64,000 bases of DNA from Marinimicrobium alkaliphilum. Its GTDB lineage: Bacteria; Pseudomonadota; Gammaproteobacteria; Pseudomonadales; Cellvibrionaceae. The stretch covers positions 1-64,000 of the forward strand of contig NZ_QGMQ01000004.1 of the NCBI RefSeq assembly GCF_003259155.1, given 5' to 3'. The position numbers and the translations under genes are program-made. Each line of letters starts with the position of its first letter. The first letter of the stretch is position 1. The notes under the pieces are model-generated. The model was not told where the DNA came from, did no database searches, and saw only the letters and a list, made by a program, of their open reading frames with translations. Shown one piece after another: positions 58,316 through 64,000 of this stretch.

Positions 58316-59635
58316 ATGAAAGACTCCCGCACCATCGGCTTTGTCAGCCTGGGTTGCCCGAAGAACCTGGTGGATTCCGAGCGTATCCTGACCCAATTGC
58401 GCACTGAAGGCTACGACATCGTGCCGCGCTACGACGACGCCGATATGGTGATCGTCAACACCTGCGGCTTTATCGACAGTGCGGTGCAGGAGTCCCTGGG
58501 CGCCATCGGCGAGGCCCTGAACGAGAACGGCAAAGTCCTGGTGACCGGCTGCCTGGGGGCCAAAGAGGATGAGATCCGCGAAATTCACCCGCAGGTGCTG
58601 GGCATTTCCGGTGCCCATGCCTACGAGGCGGTGCTGGAGCAGGTGCATCAACACCTGCCCCCCAAGAAGGATCACAATCCCTACCTGGATCTGGTGCCGC
58701 CCCAGGGCATCAAACTGACGCCGCGCCACTACGCCTACCTGAAGATTTCCGAAGGCTGTAATCACACCTGTACCTTCTGCATCATCCCGGATATGCGCGG
58801 CAAGCTGGTCAGTCGTCCGATAGGCCAGGTGATGGGCGAGGCCGAGCGCCTGGTCAAGGCGGGGGTGCAGGAGCTGCTGGTGATCAGCCAGGACACCTCC
58901 GCCTACGGCGTGGATATCAAATACCGCACCGACTTCTGGGAAGGCCGCCCCCTCAAAACCAATATGCTACAGCTGGCCTCGGCCCTGGGAGAACTGGGCG
59001 TCTGGGTGCGTCTGCATTACGTGTATCCCTATCCCCATGTGGACGACGCCATTCCATTGATGGCCGAAGGCAAAATTCTGCCGTACCTGGACATTCCTTT
59101 TCAGCACGCCAGCCCCCGCATCCTCAAACTGATGCGTCGCCCAGGACAAGTGGATAAGGTTCTGGAGCGGATTCGCAACTGGCGGGCGCAGGTACCGGAA
59201 CTGGTGATCCGCTCGACCTTTATCGTCGGCTTCCCGGGCGAAACCGAAGAAGACTTCCAGATGCTGTTGGACTTCCTGGAAGAAGCACAACTGGATCGCG
59301 TCGGTTGTTTCCAATATTCACCGGTAGACGGTGCACGGGCCAATGACTTGCCTGATCCAGTACCAGAGGACATCAAGCAGGAACGTTTTGATCGCTTTAT
59401 GCAAGTGCAGCAGCGGATTTCGACCGAGCGCCTGAAACTGCGCGTAGGCAAGGTGCTGACAGTACTCATTGATGAGGTCGATGACGAGGGTGCTATCGGC
59501 CGCAGTTACGCCGATGCCCCGGAAATCGACGGCCTGGTTTACCTGAATGGGGAAACCACGGTAAAAGTAGGCGAGCGAGTCAATGTTTTAATTGAAGCCG
59601 CCGACGAATACGATCTTTGGGGTTCGGTGGTTTAA
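58316..59635 (+). CDS. rimO: Ribosomal protein uS12 methylthiotransferase RimO
   Basis: A 439-residue radical-SAM methylthiotransferase that modifies Asp88 of ribosomal protein uS12. The N-terminal cluster cysteines are in [31 protein letters not shown] and [11 protein letters not shown]; the radical-SAM CxxxCxxC is [23 protein letters not shown] domain ends the protein ([11 protein letters not shown]). ATG 58304 is an alternative start; neither has a strong ribosome binding site. TACAAT at 58278-58283 is a likely -10 element. Confidence 0.96.
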   Translation: MKDSRTIGFVSLGCPKNLVDSERILTQLRTEGYDIVPRYDDADMVIVNTCGFIDSAVQESLGAIGEALNENGKVLVTGCLGAKEDEIREIHPQVLGISGAHAYEAVLEQVHQHLPPKKDHNPYLDLVPPQGIKLTPRHYAYLKISEGCNHTCTFCIIPDMRGKLVSRPIGQVMGEAERLVKAGVQELLVISQDTSAYGVDIKYRTDFWEGRPLKTNMLQLASALGELGVWVRLHYVYPYPHVDDAIPLMAEGKILPYLDIPFQHASPRILKLMRRPGQVDKVLERIRNWRAQVPELVIRSTFIVGFPGETEEDFQMLLDFLEEAQLDRVGCFQYSPVDGARANDLPDPVPEDIKQERFDRFMQVQQRISTERLKLRVGKVLTVLIDEVDDEGAIGRSYADAPEIDGLVYLNGETTVKVGERVNVLIEAADEYDLWGSVV

Positions 59636-59661
59636 TTTTATTTCGTCTCTCCAGCGTAGAC

Positions 59662-59772
59662 GTCGTTTGCGAGCGGAGGTACTTCCGGGACACGCTGTGA
59701 ATACGTCCTTGTACGCTTGAAGTCGGCGTCCTGCCTCCTACAGTCCCGGAAGTACCCCCGCTCGCAAACGAC
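59662..59772. repeat. Palindromic element, copy 2 (conserved core, 30-bp inverted arms)
   Basis: Arms at 59662-59691 and 59743-59772 are inverted repeats of 30 bp with one mismatch, enclosing a 51-nt loop. The core from GGGACACGCTGT to CTACAGTCCC is nearly the same as copy 1 at 48984-49087, but the outer arms (GTCGTTTGCGAGCGG) are unrelated. It fills most of the rimO-SIR2 gap (59636-59843), which shows no other feature. Confidence 0.85.
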
Positions 59773-59843
59773 TTGTGCGTACTGCGGTTTTGGCTTTACT
59801 TTCCTGGAACGATAAAATTAATTTTGTTGGGTGAGAGTGTTTT

Positions 59844-61040
59844 ATGCAGGCTTTGTTGATCGGTGCGGGGGCATCCTACGAGTGTGGTTTGCCGCTGGCG
59901 GAAGAGTTGGGGGCGGAGTTGCGTTTGTGGTTGACGCCCGAGCGGTTGGCCGCGCATAACGAGGCGTGGGCCGAGCAGGGGGTGGCCTGGCCGCGCCCGG
60001 TGGTGGCGCTGATGGAGGCATGGCTGGCGGATCGCACCCAGGGTTATGAGGACTTGTTGGCCCAGCTGGATGCCCGTGCCGATAATGAGGCGCAGGCGGA
60101 AGACGCCTGGCGGCGGTCGGCGCTGTTTGTGCGGCAGGTGTTGTACGGGTTGTTGTTGGAGCGGCAGATCAAGAACAGTCACTATGCCCGGGTAGTGCTC
60201 AGGGATTTTACTGGCATCAAGCACCTGGTCGCCGAGAACCACCCGCTGTGGGTATTCACGACCAATCAGGATTGTCTGCTGGAGTTGTTGGCGGCGGAGC
60301 AGTTTATTCCGCTCAAGACCGGCTTTGTGGACGGTACTGAATTGAGTGTGGGCGGTGCCGCTGAGCGGCGCACCCTGGAGTTTGGCACCTGGGATGGCGC
60401 TGAGGCGACGGCTGATTTTTTCGGGCCGGGTGAAAGTGGCATCAATCTGGTCAAGCTGAACGGTTCGCTCGATATCTTTGCGGAGTACTCGCCCGAGATG
60501 TCGGCGCGTTACTATAAACTCGCATCGAACAGTAAAACGCCGGAGACGTTTCTCGACGGGCTGCTGCACCTCAATACAGTCACGCAAACCCTGGCGCTTG
60601 AGCAGGGTGGTGTGGTTGCCAATGAGTGCCTGTGGCAGGACGAGGAGGGCACTGGCCATACCTGGCGCAAGCAGTTTGGTGATGGCCCGGATCTGAACCC
60701 GCTGATGGCCGAAGCCTTGACCCAGGTGCGGGAGCTTTACGCTATTGGTTACGGCTTTGGCGACAAGGCACTCAACGATCAGTTGCGGGGTTGGCTTGAA
60801 GGTAGCGCTGAGCGTCAGCTGCGGGTGATCAATCCTGAGGTGCGCGCGACGCCGGAGGCGTTTGCCCCTGTCGATGAGCAGTTTATTCCGGCGCGCAAAA
60901 AAGGCGCGGGGGCGAGTGATTTTTTTATGAGTCTGGTGCGGGATTACGGCAGCGTGCTGCAACGTCTGCAGCGCTCGATGCGCCACAAGGCCCGGGCCCG
61001 CCTCAAGGAAAAGCTGCTGGCAGCACTTGCCCCGAAGTGA
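59844..61040 (+). CDS. Stand-alone SIR2-like domain protein
   Basis: A 398-residue protein with a SIR2-like Rossmann fold: glycine-rich start ALLIGAGASYECGLPLAEEL, the NAD-site TTNxD as VFTTNQDCLLELL (about residue 137), the loop NLVKLNGSLDIF (about 202-213) and YAIGYGFGDKALNDQL (about 299). The usual KLHGS, whose His is catalytic in sirtuins and many SIR2 NADases, reads KLNGS. SIR2-like proteins act as NAD-depleting effectors in several antiphage systems. No partner gene is adjacent, and the C-terminus has no recognised domain. It is convergent with the gene at 61041 with no gap. A metabolic or regulatory role cannot be excluded. Confidence 0.75.
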   Translation: MQALLIGAGASYECGLPLAEELGAELRLWLTPERLAAHNEAWAEQGVAWPRPVVALMEAWLADRTQGYEDLLAQLDARADNEAQAEDAWRRSALFVRQVLYGLLLERQIKNSHYARVVLRDFTGIKHLVAENHPLWVFTTNQDCLLELLAAEQFIPLKTGFVDGTELSVGGAAERRTLEFGTWDGAEATADFFGPGESGINLVKLNGSLDIFAEYSPEMSARYYKLASNSKTPETFLDGLLHLNTVTQTLALEQGGVVANECLWQDEEGTGHTWRKQFGDGPDLNPLMAEALTQVRELYAIGYGFGDKALNDQLRGWLEGSAERQLRVINPEVRATPEAFAPVDEQFIPARKKGAGASDFFMSLVRDYGSVLQRLQRSMRHKARARLKEKLLAALAPK

Positions 61041-61706
61041 CTAGCGGAGGGCTTTGGGGGGCAAGGCCCGCCAGAGCCAGAAACTCACGGCGTAAAAACT
61101 CACCATCGCCCAGCCAAAATTCCATTCCACGACATTTTCACCTTCAAAGCTCCAGCTGGGTTCCGCAAGGTTGACCCAGAGCGAGCTCAATCCGATAACC
61201 CACTGCGCTGATACCAGTGCAAACTGCACCCGCAGCAGTCGTTGTACGTAAGGGCCGAAAACCCGGTCGGCACTGTGCAAGGACTGCAAAGTCATCAATT
61301 GCGCGAGTGCGGCAAAGGAAAAATAGAAAATCACGCCGGTACGGCGCATAAAGCGGTAGAAATCACCCTCTGACCCCAGGTAATTGGCGTAGAGCACCAG
61401 CGCAAGGGCAGAGATGATCGAGAGAGCCAAAATGACGTGGTGTCGTATTCGCTTCCCAGCCAGCTCATTGAGCCAGTGCCATTGATAGATCCAGTAAATC
61501 ACCATCAGCATGCTCAGGGGCATCATGAAGCCGCGAAACCAGAAGAGCGCATCGCCGTAGCGGGCTGCACGGCTGATGGAAGTGCAACCCTCCCACAGGG
61601 GGATGCAGGCCACCGCCACCTCCTGGTGAATGGCGATCAGGTAGGCACCGACGACGGCAATGATGGGAATAAGGGTGTTAAGCAGGGCGATTAGCGGTGC
61701 AAACAT
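61041..61706 (-). CDS. Six-helix membrane protein, possibly Frag1/DRAM/Sfk1-like
   Basis: About 221 residues with six hydrophobic segments (first: APLIALLNTLIPIIAVVGAY; last: FGWAMVSFYAVSFWLWRALP). The loop IPLWEGCTSISRAARYGDAL after helix 1 resembles the conserved extracytoplasmic loop of Frag1/DRAM/Sfk1-like proteins. ATG 61706 or GTG 61733 could be the start. It lies downstream of the SCO gene on the same strand, 75 bp away, so it may belong to the oxidase cluster. The function is unknown. Confidence 0.7.
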   Translation of the reverse strand: MFAPLIALLNTLIPIIAVVGAYLIAIHQEVAVACIPLWEGCTSISRAARYGDALFWFRGFMMPLSMLMVIYWIYQWHWLNELAGKRIRHHVILALSIISALALVLYANYLGSEGDFYRFMRRTGVIFYFSFAALAQLMTLQSLHSADRVFGPYVQRLLRVQFALVSAQWVIGLSSLWVNLAEPSWSFEGENVVEWNFGWAMVSFYAVSFWLWRALPPKALR

Positions 61707-61780
61707 CACATTGAGCCTTCGGTCTACAATCACTGGGTCCCTGTCATTGTATGCGTCAACGCCGGTTTTGCCAAAAACGC

Positions 61781-62446
61781 TCAGTGTTCAAGCGCGTAGC
61801 CGCGCACCGCGAGATAGTCTTCAAACAGTTGCTCCGCTGAAAAGTAAAACATGCCCCGGTCATTGTAATCGGGAGTAAAGACCGCCTGTAGCTCGCCCTC
61901 GGGGTTAAGCAGGTAGATCATGACTCCGTGATTGACCAGGTAGTGTTCGTCCCTCGGCTCGGGAATCTCCCAGAGTATACCCATGCCGCGCTCGAAAGGC
62001 TCCCGGGTATCCGGGTTGACGCCTCCCAGGCCGTGCATGTCCGGATCAAAATGGCGCACGTACTTTGCCAGGCGCTCGGGCGTATCCCGCTCGGGATCGA
62101 CGGTATAAAAGAGCAGACCCAGATCAGTAAATTGGCCCTGAGCCTGCGCCTGGCGGCGGACGTCCGCGAGCAGGCTCAGGGTGATCGGGCATATATCCGG
62201 GCAATAGGTGTATCCATAACCCAGTAGGTGCCAGCGACCTTTGAGGTCGGCGTTAACAAAGGAACGGCCGCCATGGTCCTGTAGTTCAAACGCTGGTAAG
62301 GGCTGGGTATCGAGGATCAGAACCCCCTGAATGTTTGGTGCCTGTAAAGGCAGGCGCAGGGCATAGAGCGAAGCCACCAGGCTGACCGCCAAGAAGGCGA
62401 TCAACAGGGTCACAATCAGGCGGGTTCTTCGGCTCATCGCTCGCAT
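61781..62446 (-). CDS. SCO1/SenC-type copper chaperone
   Basis: A 221-residue membrane-anchored thioredoxin-fold protein (anchor LIVTLLIAFLAVSLVASLYA). The copper-binding CxxxC is GYTYCPDICPITLS, the His ligand is in YLVNHGVMIYLL, and TVDPERDTPERLAKYVRHF is the typical family stretch. SCO proteins assemble the CuA site of cytochrome oxidase, consistent with the oxidase subunits directly upstream. Confidence 0.93.
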   Translation of the reverse strand: MRAMSRRTRLIVTLLIAFLAVSLVASLYALRLPLQAPNIQGVLILDTQPLPAFELQDHGGRSFVNADLKGRWHLLGYGYTYCPDICPITLSLLADVRRQAQAQGQFTDLGLLFYTVDPERDTPERLAKYVRHFDPDMHGLGGVNPDTREPFERGMGILWEIPEPRDEHYLVNHGVMIYLLNPEGELQAVFTPDYNDRGMFYFSAEQLFEDYLAVRGYALEH

Positions 62447-62457
62447 TATTCAGGAAG

Positions 62458-62775
62458 CTATTGGGTAAAAAACATCAGTCGGGTTACATAGGTGTAGTTG
62501 CCCTCAATGGCGAGAATGGCGACCAACACCAGCAGCGCCAGGGGCGGCAACACCAGTGACAGCTGTAGCGAAAGCCGCTCCCACATGAAGTGCATAAATA
62601 CCGCCACAATCACCGCTGCTTTGAGAATCATAAACAGAATGATCAGAGACCAGCGCAGCATACCTTCGAGGTGATAGTACTCCACCAGATAGGAAAAGAA
62701 ACTTAAAACGAACAACAGTATCCAGACTTTGATAAACAGCCCGATAGAGGGATGGTGTTGACCGGATTCACTCAT
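62458..62775 (-). CDS. Cytochrome c oxidase subunit IV family protein
   Basis: A 105-residue, three-helix protein from ATG 62775: FIKVWILLFVLSFFSYLVEY, LIILFMILKAAVIVAVFMHF and LVLPPLALLVLVAILAI. The KAAVIVAVFMHF segment is typical of the CoxQ/CyoD-like subunit IV family. A longer open frame to 63054 reads the subunit III gene in another frame and is rejected. It follows subunit III by 11 bp. Confidence 0.9.
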   Translation of the reverse strand: MSESGQHHPSIGLFIKVWILLFVLSFFSYLVEYYHLEGMLRWSLIILFMILKAAVIVAVFMHFMWERLSLQLSLVLPPLALLVLVAILAIEGNYTYVTRLMFFTQ

Positions 62776-62786
62776 AACAACCCCCG

Positions 62787-63467
62787 TTACCAAAGATAGA
62801 AGAAGGCAAAAATGAAGACCCACACCAGATCGACAAAGTGCCAGTACAGGCCCGTAATTTCGACGATGGAATAGCCCTTCTTCTCGTAGTGGCCCTTGTG
62901 CACCTTGCGCGCGACAAGGGCAATGTAAATCACACCGCCGAGCACATGCAGGCCGTGAAAGCCGGTGATCATGAAGAAGATGGCACCAAACTGGCTGGCG
63001 CCCAGCGGGTTGCCCCAGGGGCGGATGCCGTCGACAAAAATCAGCTTGGCCCACTCGTAGGCCTGCAGACTGACAAACACCAAACCCATCACGGCGGTGA
63101 GCGCCATAAACAGGACAGTCTTACGCTTGTCGCCCCGATAGGCGTAGTTCACGGCCATGGCCATAGTGCCGCTGCTGGTGATCAGGATAAAGGTCATGAT
63201 CGCAATCAGCAGTAGGGGAAACGTGGTGCCGCCGATGGTCATGGCAAACAGCTCAACGGTGTCCGGCCAGGGATCGGTTACCGACATGCGCACAGCCATG
63301 TAGGCTATCAGGAATATGCCGAAGATGAAGGTGTCCCCAATCAGGAAGATCCACATCATCAACTTGCCCCACGGAATGGGGAAAGTTTCCTTGTCGGCGG
63401 AAAAGTCCGAAACCAGACCGGACCAGCTGTCCCCGGTGCCCGCTACCGTGGGTTTGGCGTCGCTCAT
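62787..63467 (-). CDS. Heme-copper oxidase subunit III
   Basis: A 226-residue, five-helix subunit III from ATG 63467, with a strong GGAGGTGG site. Typical segments: WGKLMMWIFLIGDTFIFGIF, ITGFHGLHVLGGVIYIAL and GLYWHFVDLVWVFIFAFFYL. It overlaps the upstream subunit III-like gene by 4 bp. Two successive subunit III genes followed by subunit IV match the coxO-coxP-coxQ order of coxMNOPQ-type oxidases. Confidence 0.93.
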   Translation of the reverse strand: MSDAKPTVAGTGDSWSGLVSDFSADKETFPIPWGKLMMWIFLIGDTFIFGIFLIAYMAVRMSVTDPWPDTVELFAMTIGGTTFPLLLIAIMTFILITSSGTMAMAVNYAYRGDKRKTVLFMALTAVMGLVFVSLQAYEWAKLIFVDGIRPWGNPLGASQFGAIFFMITGFHGLHVLGGVIYIALVARKVHKGHYEKKGYSIVEITGLYWHFVDLVWVFIFAFFYLW

Positions 63468-64000
63468 AGATCCACCTCCAGGCCACACAAGGCGGCAATG
63501 GTGTTATAGGTTTCCGGACTGGCGGTCATCAGCGCGAACAGTACCAACCACAAGGCGAGCAGGTAGTGCCAGTAGCTCGCACAAAGCTTGATACTCTGGG
63601 CGCTGCGCGCGAGGGCGGTGCCTTGCCAATTAAGCCATGTGGCGCGCACCAATACCGCAACACCACCGAGCAAGTGCAGGGCATGAATGGCGCTGAGCAG
63701 ATAAAAATAGCTGTTGGCGGGATTGGTCGTAAAGCCGTAACCCATGCCGGTCAGGTGACGCCAGAGCCAGATCTGAGCGATGACGAATTGGGCACTGAAG
63801 AACAGCGTGATCACCAAGGCAATCAAGGTCGGCCCCTGTGCGCCGCGACGTGCGCTGATCAATGCCGCGTGAATTGCGACACTCGCACCCACCAGCAGCG
63901 CGGTGTTCATCCACAGCCGACCGGTGTTGTAGAAGGGCGACCAGGGTTCCGCCGCCAGCGCCTGAAAGCCAGGATACTGGGAGTGGGTGATAAAGGTCAG
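63464..64000 (-). CDS. Heme-copper oxidase subunit III-like protein (partial)
   Basis: The reading frame stays open to the window edge: codons upstream of the internal ATG at 63910 read THSQYPGFQALAAEPWSPFY, so the true start lies beyond 64000. The 178 visible residues hold at least five helices and subunit III hallmarks (YFYLLSAIHALHLLGGVAVL, SYWHYLLALWLVLFALM). It is likely the coxO counterpart paired with the next subunit III; subunits I and II should lie just outside the window. Confidence 0.88.
   Translation of the reverse strand: MTFITHSQYPGFQALAAEPWSPFYNTGRLWMNTALLVGASVAIHAALISARRGAQGPTLIALVITLFFSAQFVIAQIWLWRHLTGMGYGFTTNPANSYFYLLSAIHALHLLGGVAVLVRATWLNWQGTALARSAQSIKLCASYWHYLLALWLVLFALMTASPETYNTIAALCGLEVDL

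Overview
The window is a GC-rich bacterial chromosome segment. The gene complement points to a halotolerant, aerobic marine-type gammaproteobacterium: complete system I cytochrome c maturation, zipA next to smc and ligA, an ectoine operon, CysB, and a flagellar fliK/flhB-like pair beside ccmA as in pseudomonads. A Cellvibrionales member such as a Marinimicrobium/Microbulbifer relative would fit; that placement is an inference from gene content only.

Layout. 1-7281: a composite REP element, an MFS exporter (minus strand), a small four-helix membrane protein, a giant secreted CotH-kinase/lamin-tail protein and a small lipoprotein. 7420-13198: ectoine operon ectA-ectB-ectC-ask, followed by an overlapping membrane TPR gene and a quinone oxidoreductase. 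13279-15364: a 5'-nucleotidase and cysB. 15438-24633: a tightly overlapping cluster resembling light- or singlet-oxygen-response clusters (DUF523/DUF1722, LitR-like MerR regulator, SnoaL-like protein, photolyase, SDR, FAD oxidoreductase, DUF1365, cyclopropane-fatty-acid-synthase-like methyltransferase, DUF2878 and an exported protein), headed by three TGTACA sites. 24612-26398: FlhB-C-terminal-like and FliK-like genes (minus). 26584-34698: ccmABCDEFG and ccmHI, split by an FNR-box promoter with a 42-residue membrane protein, a REP pair, a terminator and two minus-strand tRNAs (Asp, Val). 34703-37230: molybdate transporter modABC (minus). 37457-46759: smc, zipA, ligA, a lytic-transglycosylase-like lipoprotein, an unknown gene, hemB and a DUF3012 gene.

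46766-54130 holds a complete Wadjet (JetABCD) SMC-type plasmid-defence system. It starts 6 bp after the hemB/DUF3012 pair and is split between jetB and jetC by 360 bp containing palindromic elements. Two paralogous outer-membrane-type proteins follow, the first overlapping jetD. 55427-55686 is a tandem REP array. Then come a tandem crcB pair (fluoride channels), a DUF815 ATPase, an alpha/beta hydrolase and rimO. A second copy of the jetB/jetC palindromic element sits at 59662-59772, just upstream of a stand-alone SIR2-like gene (59844-61040), a possible second defence gene. The right end (minus strand) carries two subunit III genes, a subunit IV gene and a SCO copper chaperone of a heme-copper oxidase resembling coxOPQ; the leftmost-transcribed subunit III gene runs off the window.

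The most notable items are the Wadjet locus and its coupling to hemB; palindromic elements whose core is conserved while the long inverted arms are locus-specific; the SIR2-like protein with Asn in the usual catalytic His position; the putative LitR-controlled cluster with TGTACA operators; and the FNR-type promoter driving a micro-protein inside the ccm locus.
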